Shown here: one piece after another, positions 42,365-50,347 of the stretch
Position numbering within the stretch: position 1 is the stretch's first letter
Layout: each line of letters starts with the position of its first letter
Assembly: GCF_003860345.1 (NCBI RefSeq)
Contig: NZ_CP034179.1
Span: 2,588,001 to 2,652,000 of the forward strand
Source: Caenibius tardaugens NBRC 16725
GTDB taxonomy: Bacteria > Pseudomonadota > Alphaproteobacteria > Sphingomonadales > Sphingomonadaceae
Reading direction: 5' to 3'
DNA length: 64,000 bases
Notes under the pieces: model-generated
Database searches by the model: none
Told to the model about the DNA's origin: nothing
The model's input: only the letters and a program-made list of their open reading frames with translations
Translations under genes and position numbers: made by a program

Positions 42365-42491
42365 GATCCCCGCATAAGCGGCCCGGGTGTGCTTAAGCAA
42401 GCGGGCCGCCGCGCGATTGTGAAAAAACGCCGCCACCATGATCGGTAACGATTGCGTCACGCGGAGATGGCGATCCGCGTGGTGGCATGCG

Positions 42492-42959
42492 TTACAGCGT
42501 TTGGGTGCGGGCCGTTGGCGTCAGCAGGATAACCGGGATTTGACGGGTGGTTGCGGCCGCATAATCGGCATAAGGCGGGTACAGCTGGACCATGTCAGCC
42601 CAGATTTTTGCGCGTTCTGGCCCTTCCGCCACGCGCCACATGCCATTGAAATGGTCCTGCGCCACCTGAAACGCGACATGATCCATCGCTTCCATGTTCA
42701 GGAACCATGCCGGATGGTCGGGGGCGCCCCCTTTCGATCCGATGATGACATAATCGTCCCCGGATGTGCCGTAGATCAGCGGAATGATCGAAACCTTGCC
42801 CGATTTGCGACCGATCGTCTTGAGGAGCAGGGTGGGTGTCGGGCCGGTCCCGCCCATCGCGCTGAAATCGACAAGATGCCCTTCGCGACCATCGGTTTTC
42901 AGATAGGTGCGGATGTGTTCCGCGTACCAGTCGAAATTGTCTTGCGTCGCTTTGATCAT
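42492..42959 (-). CDS. Deazaflavin/F420-type nitroreductase-family protein (DUF385)
   Basis: A 155-residue protein starting at the ATG at 42959, after GGGGACAG; an extension to 43010 is rejected. It shows the split-barrel features of the deazaflavin-dependent nitroreductase family (PF04075): PTLLLKTIGRKSGKVSIIPLIYGTSGDDYVIIGSKGG, then HPAWFLNMEA and GMWRVAEGPERAKIWADMVQLYPPYADYA. Members reduce nitro compounds, quinones or enones with F420H2 in actinobacteria. In alphaproteobacteria the cofactor may be another flavin or heme. The protein is cytoplasmic and monocistronic. The family is firm, the cofactor uncertain. Confidence 0.82.
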   Translation of the reverse strand: MIKATQDNFDWYAEHIRTYLKTDGREGHLVDFSAMGGTGPTPTLLLKTIGRKSGKVSIIPLIYGTSGDDYVIIGSKGGAPDHPAWFLNMEAMDHVAFQVAQDHFNGMWRVAEGPERAKIWADMVQLYPPYADYAAATTRQIPVILLTPTARTQTL

Positions 42960-43068
42960 CTGCTGTCCCCGTGCGCATTCAAGATGCGAAAGTGCCCCGA
43001 ATGATGGCACGCTGCAAGAGGAGGCCCCGGGGCAACGCCGCAGGCAGCCATGCAGTGGCGATCAACCG

Positions 43069-43752
43069 TTAACGTCGTCCGCGATAGGGTTCACAGGCAA
43101 TCCCGTCATTGTCTCCGTCCATTTCGGGGCGATAGCCGGGTTGTCCGCGATAGATGGGGGCAACCCCAGCAGCGCGTGCCTCGGCACAGTTGCGGAAGAA
43201 CAGGCCCGATCCGCCAGAGGAGGCGGAGCGTCGACGCGATGATGTGGCCCGGTCCAGAAGCGCGGCGGGTTGCGCGGCGCGAAACTGCTGCGGGTTGGCC
43301 GCCCGATATGCGGCGGGTTCTTCGAATGTCGATCCCCAGAGGCCGATCTTCATGGCGCGGCGCACCGCTTGGCTCTCAACATAGTCTTCCGGGGCACCGG
43401 GCAGCGCGATCGCCAGCCCCGCATCGATCATCGCCATGCCGAGGTCCATGGCGCCCGCCCGGCACGTTGCGATGGCGCGCCCGTAAACGTCCTGCCCGCT
43501 CTGAGCGCAGGTGATGACTTTGCTGGCCACCAGCTTTTCCAGATGTGTGGCGGCCTCTTTCCCGCATGCCCAGACTGCGTCATTCCGGTTGCATGTCTGT
43601 TTGTATTCGGGGGCGTCGATCCCTTGAAGCCTGAAGATGGTCCCGGCCATATCCAGCCCGTCCCCGTCGATAACGCGAACAGGGCCAGAGGTGATCTGCG
43701 CGAAAGCGCCACAGGGTGCGGCAGCGAGGGCAAGAGCGATCCAGTACTTCAT
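43069..43752 (-). CDS. Secreted thermonuclease with Excalibur domain
   Basis: A 227-residue exported protein with signal peptide ending GAFA (about 17). The staphylococcal-nuclease domain follows: VRVIDGDGLDMAGTIFRLQGIDAPE with the catalytic Arg and Glu, and DVYGRAIATCR with the second Arg. At the C-terminus is an Excalibur calcium-binding motif, EMDGDNDGIACEPY. It should cleave DNA or RNA outside the cytoplasm, with activity stimulated by calcium. It is flanked by genes on other strands and is probably monocistronic. The fusion of these two domains is more familiar in Gram-positive bacteria but is also found in sphingomonads. Confidence 0.87.
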   Translation of the reverse strand: MKYWIALALAAAPCGAFAQITSGPVRVIDGDGLDMAGTIFRLQGIDAPEYKQTCNRNDAVWACGKEAATHLEKLVASKVITCAQSGQDVYGRAIATCRAGAMDLGMAMIDAGLAIALPGAPEDYVESQAVRRAMKIGLWGSTFEEPAAYRAANPQQFRAAQPAALLDRATSSRRRSASSGGSGLFFRNCAEARAAGVAPIYRGQPGYRPEMDGDNDGIACEPYRGRR

Positions 43753-43961
43753 GCTGCAAGACTAGAGCGCCTAGGTAAACGAAGGGTAGCGATGGGATGC
43801 CATGCGAACCGGAAAGTCGCCAAATTTTCCTGTAAGGCCAGAAAGATGTTCGCGCAGCGGCCTTTCGGGTATGCTCTATCCTGCGGCATCACCGGGTCAT
43901 TCCCGGGTGGAGATCGCAACATGGCGATGGTATCGGCCGGGAAGGCAGGCGAGGCTTGGCG

Positions 43962-44963
43962 ATGAAACTGGCTTCACGCAAAAGCGGGCGTGACGGGCGC
44001 CTGATCGTGGTGTCCGACGATCTGGCGTGGTGGGCCGATGCCGCCGCAGTCGCGCCGACCATGCAGACGGCGCTCGACAATTGGGTCGCGGTTCGGCCGC
44101 AACTGGAAGTGCTGGCAGCCGCTTTGCGCGATGGGGTGGGCACGCGCGAACGGTTTGATCCTGCCGATGTGGCGGCCCCCCTGCCGCGCGCTTATCAGTG
44201 GGCCGATGGCAGCGCCTATGTGAACCATGTGGCGCTTGTGCGGCAGGCGCGCGCCGCCGCACTTCCCGATTCCTTCTGGAACGATCCGCTTATCTATCAG
44301 GGCGGCAGCGATGGTTTTCTTGGCCCGCACGACCCGATCCCGCTCGCCAATCCCGATTGGGGGTGCGACATGGAAGCGGAAGTCGTCGTCGTGACCGGCG
44401 ATGTCCCCATGGGGATTGATGCCGGATCGGCGCGTGATCACATCGTGCTTGTCGGCCTGACCAACGATGTCAGCCTGCGCCATCTTATTCCCGATGAATT
44501 GGCCAAGGGTTTCGGTTTCTTCCAGTCGAAACCGGCCAGCGCATTTTCACCGGTATTCGTGACGCCCGATACGCTCGGCCCGCTATGGCACGGCGGCAAA
44601 CTGCATGGCGTGCTCTGCGTGGACTATAACGGCCAGCCGCTTGGCCGGACCGAGGCGGGCGAAGACATGACCTTCGACTTCGGGCAACTGATCGCCCATG
44701 CCGCCAAAACCCGCAATCTCGCGGCCGGAACGATCATCGGTTCGGGCACTGTGTCAAACCGTGACAAGGACGGCGGGCCGGGCAGGCCGATTGCGGAGGG
44801 GGGGCTGGGCTACAGCTGTCTTGCCGAATTGCGCACAGTCGAAACGATCCGCACCGGCCGCGCGCGTACCCCCTTCATGCAGGCGGGCAATACCGTGCGC
44901 ATCTGGATGGAAGACCGCATGGGGCAATCGATTTTTGGCGCGATCCAGCAAACCGTCGCCTGA
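43962..44963 (+). CDS. Fumarylacetoacetate hydrolase (FAH)-family enzyme
   Basis: A 333-residue protein from the ATG at 43962 (a TTG six bases earlier is less likely). The FAH-family core is visible. WADGSAYVNHVALVRQAR and LIYQGGSDGFLGP are followed by the metal ligands in DWGCDMEAEVVVVTGD (Glu-Ala-Glu pair). GLTNDVSLR and FGFFQSKPASAFSPVFVTPD come next, and GTIIGSGTVSNRD lies near the C-terminus. The family cleaves or decarboxylates beta-diketo or oxo acids in aromatic catabolism. The substrate is unknown. It is a single cytoplasmic enzyme with no obvious partner; tRNA-Leu follows on the opposite strand. Confidence 0.87.
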   Translation: MKLASRKSGRDGRLIVVSDDLAWWADAAAVAPTMQTALDNWVAVRPQLEVLAAALRDGVGTRERFDPADVAAPLPRAYQWADGSAYVNHVALVRQARAAALPDSFWNDPLIYQGGSDGFLGPHDPIPLANPDWGCDMEAEVVVVTGDVPMGIDAGSARDHIVLVGLTNDVSLRHLIPDELAKGFGFFQSKPASAFSPVFVTPDTLGPLWHGGKLHGVLCVDYNGQPLGRTEAGEDMTFDFGQLIAHAAKTRNLAAGTIIGSGTVSNRDKDGGPGRPIAEGGLGYSCLAELRTVETIRTGRARTPFMQAGNTVRIWMEDRMGQSIFGAIQQTVA

Positions 44964-45058
44964 CGGGATCATGCGATAACGCGGGCTAGCATGGTGCCCT
45001 ATCGATAAAGGCAAAATCGTCTGCGGTGGGGCTGTGCCCTCAGTCATTTGAGGGGTGA

Positions 45059-45145
45059 TGGTGCCCAGAAGAGGACTCGAACCTCCACGCCCTTGCGAGC
45101 GCCAGCACCTGAAGCTGGTGCGTCTACCAATTCCGCCATCTGGGC
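45059..45145 (-). tRNA. tRNA-Leu (anticodon CAG)
   Basis: A complete 87-nt class II tRNA on the minus strand with encoded CCA. The acceptor GCCCAGA pairs with TCTGGGC. The anticodon arm CCAGC/GCTGG encloses TTCAGGT (anticodon CAG), the long variable arm is CGCTCGCAAGGGCG-like, and the T arm contains GGTTCGAGTCC. Confidence 0.97.
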
Positions 45146-45554
45146 ACGGTACCGCGTAAACATTGTCGCTACGCAGCGGGTAGGAGCGGGCCGATACGGG
45201 GCGGGCAGGCGCTTGTCAACACACGAGCGCTGACCTTTTTTCACTTCCGGCAATTATTCTTCGCAAAGCGGCGCGCCCACGTGATTGACTGGATCATGGC
45301 CCGTGTTGGAAGGTGGCGTTCTCCTGATGATGGACGTCATGGGCTGGCTGCCGTGGCGGCGCTTGGCAGGCGAATCCCCATGCTGCCGGGAAATGGCGAT
45401 GGGTTGCCCTTTCCCGGCGGCGGATGCCGCCCGGAACACGGAACCGAAATCCCGTTGGCCCCGTTCCTCAGGGTGTCGGGTGCAATCGTGCCTGCCATGC
45501 GTGCGCGTCCTGCATGGCGAAGGGAATACCCAAATATTTGAAAGGAATGGACAT
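45146..45554. other. Gene-free region between tRNA-Leu and a DUF3060 gene
   Basis: About 410 bp without a supported gene. A perfect 9-bp inverted repeat (GCCGGGAAA at 45385-45393 and TTTCCCGGC at 45410-45418) may be a hairpin or binding site. Short open frames here lack ribosome sites and family features. Confidence 0.5.
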
Positions 45555-45905
45555 ATGCGCCTGATTCGTCGTGTCACGGTAATGGCGGTTGCAGCGGTGG
45601 GGCTGGCCAGCTTGTCCGCCTATGCGCAGGACAGTTTCCAGGGCGCCGGACAGAACAGCCAACTGGACTGTGCAGGAAAATCGGCAGAAATTGTGGGCGC
45701 GGATAACGATCTGGTCATTACCGGTGCGTGCCAGCGGCTCGAGATTCAGGGCGCCAGCAATCGGATTCGTGTGGATATGGCGAAGAACGGCATCATCGAG
45801 GTGACCGGGGCCAGCAATACCATTCACTGGACGACGCCCGATGGCTCCAGGCCTCGGCTGCGGGTCACTGGCGCGGCGAACCGGATATCCGGCAAGGCGC
45901 GCTGA
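45555..45905 (+). CDS. Exported DUF3060 protein
   Basis: A 116-residue protein. The ATG at 45555 follows AAAGGAA and gives a signal peptide (VMAVAAVGLASLSAYAQ). The mature part is a repetitive beta structure with recurring units ending in a small residue plus asparagine: AEIVGADNDLVITG, LEIQGASNRIRVDM, IEVTGASNTIHW, LRVTGAANRISG. This is the DUF3060 pattern, likely a small right-handed beta solenoid in the periplasm or on the surface. The function is unknown. An upstream in-frame extension to 45285 lacks the signal and is rejected. Confidence 0.83.
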   Translation: MRLIRRVTVMAVAAVGLASLSAYAQDSFQGAGQNSQLDCAGKSAEIVGADNDLVITGACQRLEIQGASNRIRVDMAKNGIIEVTGASNTIHWTTPDGSRPRLRVTGAANRISGKAR

Positions 45906-46007
45906 ACGGCGCACCGTTCCCCCTGATGCGGTCTGGCGGGCAAACGCGCTTGCGGCCGGGGGTGTTTGTCCGGCACCCTGTCGGGTGAACACAGACAGGA
46001 GGCAGGG

Positions 46008-46550
46008 ATGCGAGCGGTGGTGGCGATGTGTATCGCGATATTGGGGGGCGCTGCCTTGTTCCCTGCGGCAGGCGCGGCGGGCGAAACCCCCTTGCCGTGT
46101 CTCAAGCTGGAGGAGCGGGCGGCGATTGTCGATCTGATGGCACGCTATGCGCAATATGCCGATGCGGGCGCGGGGGATGCCTTCGCCACGATGTTTGTCG
46201 CTGAGGGTGCGCTGCATATGCAGGGGAAGGTCGTTCAGGGGCGCGCCGATCTCGCGCAGATGATCAACAGCAAGGTGGATCGCACCTTGCACCTGCCTTC
46301 AGCACCTGTTCTTGTGAAAGTCGCCGACGGGCGGGTGCGGGCGCGTTCGCAATTGTTGTATATGCGCGATGCCCGGGGCGCCGATGCGACAGGGCCGGTC
46401 ACGCAGAGCGGCTTTGCCGTTTACGAAGACACGATCGTCAAGACTGCGGAAGGCTGGAAATTTGTGGAACGGCGGGTAGGGGACGCGGCAACGATTTCGC
46501 CCAAATTCCTCACATCCCTGTCCGAAGCAAGCTGCGCGAACAGTCCGTAG
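46008..46550 (+). CDS. Exported SnoaL/NTF2-like protein
   Basis: A 180-residue protein starting at the ATG at 46008 after AGGAGG. A signal peptide (about 1-23) precedes an NTF2-like fold: LEERAAIVDLMARYAQYADAG, FATMFVAEGALHMQGKVVQGRADL, RARSQLLYMRD and YEDTIVKTAEGWKFVERRVG. Such domains are used as steroid isomerases, hydratases, lipocalin-like binders or dimerisation units. Export makes a ligand-binding role likely. It may be co-transcribed with the DUF3060 gene about 100 bp upstream. No catalytic dyad could be assigned. Confidence 0.82.
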   Translation: MRAVVAMCIAILGGAALFPAAGAAGETPLPCLKLEERAAIVDLMARYAQYADAGAGDAFATMFVAEGALHMQGKVVQGRADLAQMINSKVDRTLHLPSAPVLVKVADGRVRARSQLLYMRDARGADATGPVTQSGFAVYEDTIVKTAEGWKFVERRVGDAATISPKFLTSLSEASCANSP

Positions 46551-46564
46551 GTCCAAAGCAAGAT

Positions 46565-46605
46565 GGCCTGCCCATATCGATCGTTATGATCGCTAGGGAC
46601 AGGCC
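46565..46605. terminator. Bidirectional hairpin between convergent genes
   Basis: GGCCTG-CCC (46565-46573) faces GGGACAGGCC (46596-46605) with one bulged base, centred between the SnoaL-like gene and a leftward lipoprotein. No strong U-run on either side. Confidence 0.45.
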
Positions 46606-46634
46606 AGCCTGTGTATTCAAAAGGTTGATTTGGT

Positions 46635-46928
46635 TCAGTCGCGCTTGGCTTCTGCCACCGATTCATTGTGTGCGGAGGCTTCGACTTCCGCAGCCTTCTG
46701 TCCGACCTTTGCGCCCAGTTCGTCGGTGGCGGCTACGGCCTTGTCTGCGGCGGTCGCTGCAGCCGTTGCGGCATTGTCCACTGCCTCGCCCGTGGCGGCG
46801 GCGGCATTTTTAACGTCCTGGCCAGCGGCATCTGCGGTGGCGGCGGCGTTGTCCTTGGTCTGTTCGGAGCATGCAGCCACACCGAGAGCGGCGACAGCAG
46901 CAGCGGCAACAAGTGCAAATTTCTTCAT
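46635..46928 (-). CDS. Alanine-rich small lipoprotein
   Basis: A 97-residue protein starting at the ATG at 46928, with GGGGAT upstream. It has a lipoprotein signal with lipobox GVAAC and is acylated at Cys. The mature part is almost pure amphipathic helix, rich in Ala, Asp and Lys with heptad-like spacing (DAAGQDVKNAAAATGEAVDNAATAAATAADK). It resembles small stress-response, entericidin-type or apolipoprotein-like envelope proteins. It could coat or stiffen the membrane. It is followed on the left by convergent hairpins and preceded by another small helical protein gene, likely in one operon. Confidence 0.78.
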   Translation of the reverse strand: MKKFALVAAAAVAALGVAACSEQTKDNAAATADAAGQDVKNAAAATGEAVDNAATAAATAADKAVAATDELGAKVGQKAAEVEASAHNESVAEAKRD

Positions 46929-46941
46929 GATCAACTATCCC

Positions 46942-47199
46942 CTACTTCGTGGTTGATTCAGTGGTCGATTCTGTTGCGGGTGCACTGGCACCTGCCGCAG
47001 TCTGGTCGTTTTTGTGATTATCGCGATACCGTTTCAGCGCATAACCGCCGACAGCCACGGCCAGAATGCCGAGTGGGCCGAACCGGCGGATCACAGTGGC
47101 TGCGCCTGCACCGAGAACGGCGCCAACCGGTCCGTTGACGCCGCTGATATGCTTTGCCGCGCGTTCGCCGACTGCTGCCCCAATGATCTTTCCGAACAT
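46942..47199 (-). CDS. Small glycine-rich membrane protein
   Basis: An 85-residue protein starting at the ATG at 47199 with GGAGATCGG upstream; an extension to 47349 is rejected. It has a Gly/Ala-rich hydrophobic core (FGKIIGAAVGERAAK, GPVGAVLGAGAATVI, FGPLGILAVAVGGYALKRY) resembling the glycine-zipper membrane proteins, then a polar Ala/Thr/Ser tail. No known family. It ends 13 bp before the lipoprotein gene, so the two are likely expressed together. Confidence 0.65.
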   Translation of the reverse strand: MFGKIIGAAVGERAAKHISGVNGPVGAVLGAGAATVIRRFGPLGILAVAVGGYALKRYRDNHKNDQTAAGASAPATESTTESTTK

Positions 47200-47380
47200 C
47201 CCGATCTCCAGTTTCGCAGGCATACAGCGCGCAACGGGAGAAAAAGTTCCGGGGAGGGATATTTCGTGATGTGAGGGGGGCCAGCGCGGACCTGACAATG
47301 CGGGCCTGAAGGCATCAGCCTTAATCGCTGCGCAATGCCCGGAAATCACGGGCAGGGCGCGGGGGTAGATGTTCAGGGTT

Positions 47381-47581
47381 TCAGATGTTCAGAACGCTCC
47401 ACGGCATGCCGACGAGGTCGTTTGCCGCGGCCACATTCGCGTTCTTGAGCACTTTGGCGACATCCTCGCTCAGAATCTGGACCTGCGAGGTGCCGCCATT
47501 GGGAAAACGGAGGAGGACCGCCAGAGCGACCTCCCCGTCATGCGTGGCGGTAAAGCCAATAGCTTCGATTTTCGCGGTCAT
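47381..47581 (-). CDS. Very small protein, last in the amidohydrolase operon
   Basis: A 66-residue protein with its start overlapping the previous stop by ATGA (47578-47581). The sequence is regular (IEAIGFTATHDGEVALAVLLRF, SEDVAKVLKNANVAAANDLVG) and looks like a compact alpha/beta domain. No family is recognised. Because it is translationally coupled to a LysM-like gene and lies behind the D-aminoacylase-type gene, it probably works with them. Confidence comes from the coupling and its amino-acid pattern rather than from homology. Confidence 0.65.
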   Translation of the reverse strand: MTAKIEAIGFTATHDGEVALAVLLRFPNGGTSQVQILSEDVAKVLKNANVAAANDLVGMPWSVLNI

Positions 47582-47796
47582 GCCGCGCGCGGTGCTTCCA
47601 CGAATACGATGTCGGACGGGGTCATGCCGCCGCCGCCGGGCCGGAAGGCGAGAAACAGGTTCCAGCTTTGCAGTTTCTGGATGGCCTGTTCCACGGGTTC
47701 TTCCGGGAACAGGCGTTTGGCAAGGCTGTCCCAGGTTTCGCCGGCCAAAGGCTGGGTGAACGCGCGCCGGGGCGGAATGTTGACAGTATTTTGCAT
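47578..47796 (-). CDS. Small LysM-like protein
   Basis: A 72-residue protein, 29 bp after the amidohydrolase gene. It has a LysM-like layout: FTQPLAGETWDSLAKRLFPEE, a middle with a helix (AIQKLQSWNLFLAFRP) and MTPSDIVFVEAP at the end. LysM modules bind glycan (peptidoglycan or chitin) and also occur as phage-tail or secretion-baseplate pieces. There is no signal peptide, which makes an intracellular or baseplate-like use possible. The pairing with a D-amino-acid deacylase suggests a connection to cell-wall-derived or D-amino-acid substrates, but this is inference. Confidence 0.65.
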   Translation of the reverse strand: MQNTVNIPPRRAFTQPLAGETWDSLAKRLFPEEPVEQAIQKLQSWNLFLAFRPGGGGMTPSDIVFVEAPRAA

Positions 47797-47825
47797 GGTT
47801 CTGGTTTCTTCCTGTCTCGACGGGG

Positions 47826-49511
47826 TCAGGCGGCCTGCGGCACGACGGCGCCGGTGCGGTTGTCGGTATAGCCGGTGTCGGCGTGATAGGCGCGCTGGCC
47901 ATTGACGAACACTTCGCGCACGCCTTCAGCGCGGCGGATGAAGCGGAAACCGGGTGCGGGCAGGTCATCGACGGCGATTTCCGGGCCGCGATCGATAGTT
48001 GCCGGATCGAACAGTACCAGATCGGCGGCATAGCCGGGTTTCACCAGACCGCGATCTTTGATCCCCCAGATGCGGGCGACATCATAGGTCAGCTTATGCA
48101 CCGCCTGTTCGACCGACATTGCGCCGAGTTCGCGGACATAATGGCTGAACAGATAGCCGGTATCGCCATAAGTGGAAAAGTTGGTGACGTGCGCCCCGCC
48201 ATCGCCCGCGCCAATCCCGATCAGCGGATCGGCGAGGAAGCGGGCGATCTTTTCCGTACGGCTGTGGCCCAGCGCTTCCAGCCCGAACGAGGTCTGCAGA
48301 TCGTCATCCAGCGCGATGTCGATGATGGCTTCGGCCAGATGGACACCGCGTTCCTGCGCGATATCGCCCACGCGGCGGCCAACCAGATGGCCGGTGTTGG
48401 CGCCGGGGCGCTTGATGAAGGCATCGGCGAAATCGATGTCCAGCCCGATGGGCATCATGAAGTTTTCGATTTCGGCCTTCAGCTTTTCGCGATGGTCCGG
48501 ATCGCGCAGCTTCACCAGTTTTTCCTCGTGGGGCAGCAGCGTGGTTGCCCACCAGGTCGGCAGCGTGGCGAATGTGGACATCGGCGCGGTCAGATCAAAC
48601 GAAAGGTCGATCGGGCGGGTCTGCATCTGCGGCACAACGCGGGCGCCGAAGGCGGTCTGCAAGCGAATCCGTTCATGCGCGATATCGACCAGATCGGGGG
48701 CCGAATTGCTGTCGAACAGGGGCGAGAAGGTGACGGTAATGTCATGCTTGCGCGAAAGATCGGCCATGATGTCGATCCGGGCGCAGAGCAGATCCGGGTC
48801 CCAGAATTCGGGCACGATCTGCAGGATGGCCCCATGTTCACCCAGGGTGGCACACAGCGCGTCCAGTTCGCGCGGTTCGGCCAGGCGCGCGGGCACCGGC
48901 ATATTTTCATGGTCGATATCGACCCACGAACCGCTCATCCCGATTGCGCCATCGCGCAGGCATTCCGCCAGCGCTTCCTGCATCGCGGCAAGTTCCGCAT
49001 CGGTGGCGGGGCGTTTGCGTGCCTCTTCGCCCATGACCCACAGACGCAGGAGACTGTGGCCGACCAGCGGCGCCACGTTGATGCCCAGTTCACCGCGGAT
49101 GGTTGCAACATATTCGCCGAAGGTTTCCCAGTTCCAGGTGAGCCCGGCATCGAAGGCGTTCTTGGGCATTTCCTCGATCTTGCGGAACGTCGCGCCGAGG
49201 AGTTCGCGGTGTTCGGCGCGCAGGGGGGCGAGGCTGAGTGAACAGTTGCCCGGAACGATCGTGGTGACCCCGTGTTCCAGCGCGGGTTCGGCCAGACCGT
49301 CCCAGACCAGCTGCGCATCGTAATGGGTATGCGGATCGATGAACCCCGGCGAAAGCACGAGCCCATCGGCATCAATCGCTTCTGCCGCATCGCCCGAAAC
49401 ATCGCCCACCGCGACAATCTGCCCGTCGCGCACAGCGACCGAGCCGGTGAAGGATGGCCCGCCGGAACCATCGCAGATGCGCGCATTCTTGATGAGCAGA
49501 TCGAAACGCAT
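47826..49511 (-). CDS. N-acyl-D-amino-acid deacylase-type amidohydrolase
   Basis: A 561-residue member of the amidohydrolase superfamily, D-aminoacylase group. It has the HxH metal motif GFIDPHTHYDAQ (His61, His63) and the Cys-bearing ITTIVPGNCS-type stretch (GVTTIVPGNCSLS). NFMMPIGLDIDFADAF follows, then the late GAGDGGAHVTNFSTYGDTGYLF with the catalytic Asp. The last part is the beta-sandwich domain with DLVLFDPATI. It hydrolyses N-acylated D-amino acids or related ureides in the cytoplasm with zinc. It is divergent from a TetR regulator, with direct repeats between them, and is followed by two tiny genes. The exact substrate is open, because this subgroup is broad. Confidence 0.87.
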   Translation of the reverse strand: MRFDLLIKNARICDGSGGPSFTGSVAVRDGQIVAVGDVSGDAAEAIDADGLVLSPGFIDPHTHYDAQLVWDGLAEPALEHGVTTIVPGNCSLSLAPLRAEHRELLGATFRKIEEMPKNAFDAGLTWNWETFGEYVATIRGELGINVAPLVGHSLLRLWVMGEEARKRPATDAELAAMQEALAECLRDGAIGMSGSWVDIDHENMPVPARLAEPRELDALCATLGEHGAILQIVPEFWDPDLLCARIDIMADLSRKHDITVTFSPLFDSNSAPDLVDIAHERIRLQTAFGARVVPQMQTRPIDLSFDLTAPMSTFATLPTWWATTLLPHEEKLVKLRDPDHREKLKAEIENFMMPIGLDIDFADAFIKRPGANTGHLVGRRVGDIAQERGVHLAEAIIDIALDDDLQTSFGLEALGHSRTEKIARFLADPLIGIGAGDGGAHVTNFSTYGDTGYLFSHYVRELGAMSVEQAVHKLTYDVARIWGIKDRGLVKPGYAADLVLFDPATIDRGPEIAVDDLPAPGFRFIRRAEGVREVFVNGQRAYHADTGYTDNRTGAVVPQAA

Positions 49512-49600
49512 AACTCTCTCCCAGAATTGTCGGCCTGATATTTTGGCAGGATATTTTCCGCAAAGGGGCGGGAATCACCCGGAAGCATCCCATTTGCAGT

Positions 49601-49645
49601 ACAAGGTGTAACGTATGATATTCCGATATACTGAACAAGGTGTAA
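49601..49645. promoter_or_regulatory. Paired direct repeats, putative TetR operator
   Basis: ACAAGGTGTAA occurs at 49601-49611 and again at 49635-49645 in the gap between the amidohydrolase and TetR genes. The first copy is part of TACA-AGG-TGTA, a short palindrome, so each copy may be a half or full site for the neighbouring TetR protein. Confidence 0.5.
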
Positions 49646-49711
49646 TTTAATCTTTGTCGAATGCGCGGCTTGGGCGCTAGAGCGGTGTCTGGCATTCGTA
49701 TGGAGATCAGC

Positions 49712-50341
49712 ATGGCCTTGTTGGCGCGCGGGGAAAAGCGGGAACGGGACGATGGGCCCGGACAGCGCGCCCGTGGGCGGCCCCGTAATCCCGCCAACGA
49801 TGCCGCCATTCTCGCCGCGGCGAGCGATATTCTGGCGGCGCAGGGTTTCGACGCCCTGACGTTTGAAGCGGTGGCGCAGGCGGCCGGTGTTTCGCGCGTA
49901 TCGATCTATCGCCGGTGGCCCAGCAAGGCGCATCTGGTCACCGCGATCGCCACGCGCGGCGATCAGCAATTCCCCGATGTGATCGAGGAAGAAGGGCTGG
50001 AGGGCGAAATCCTGGCCGTACTGCGCCAATTGTATGACCGCTACAGCCAGAAGGCGATCGGTGCGGCCTCGATCGGGGCGCTGGTCGCATGGCAGCGCGA
50101 CCCTGCGTTGCGCGGCGAACTGGAAGCCGGGCTGGAGCGGGACGCCCGCACCGCGTTCCGCCAGACGATCGACAAGGGCAAGGCGCAGGGCATGGTGCGG
50201 CACGCGGTGGACAGCGATGCCCTGTTCGATATCGCGGTGGGCGCGATCATCTACGGCAAATTGTTCAGTTCGCTGCCCGCCCGGACGATCGATATCGAAC
50301 ATATTGTCGACATTGTCGTCCGGGGGGCCGAAGTGCGCTGA
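49712..50341 (+). CDS. TetR-family transcription regulator
   Basis: A 209-residue regulator. The ATG at 49712 has GGAG 6 bp upstream; earlier in-frame starts at 49661 and 49700 are less likely. The N-terminal helix-turn-helix reads FDALTFEAVAQAAGVSRVSIYRRWPSKAHLV, the TetR DNA-binding pattern. The C-terminal helical domain is a ligand-binding dimerisation domain of the TetR_C type. It diverges from the amidohydrolase gene, so it probably represses that operon and is released by its substrate or product. The metallophosphoesterase downstream is convergent and unrelated. Confidence 0.9.
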   Translation: MALLARGEKRERDDGPGQRARGRPRNPANDAAILAAASDILAAQGFDALTFEAVAQAAGVSRVSIYRRWPSKAHLVTAIATRGDQQFPDVIEEEGLEGEILAVLRQLYDRYSQKAIGAASIGALVAWQRDPALRGELEAGLERDARTAFRQTIDKGKAQGMVRHAVDSDALFDIAVGAIIYGKLFSSLPARTIDIEHIVDIVVRGAEVR

Positions 50342-50347
50342 GGCGCG

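Noticed and set aside
47883-49241. 452-residue open frame on the plus strand opposite the amidohydrolase
   Set aside because: No recognisable features; the opposite strand encodes a full D-aminoacylase-type enzyme with all metal motifs.
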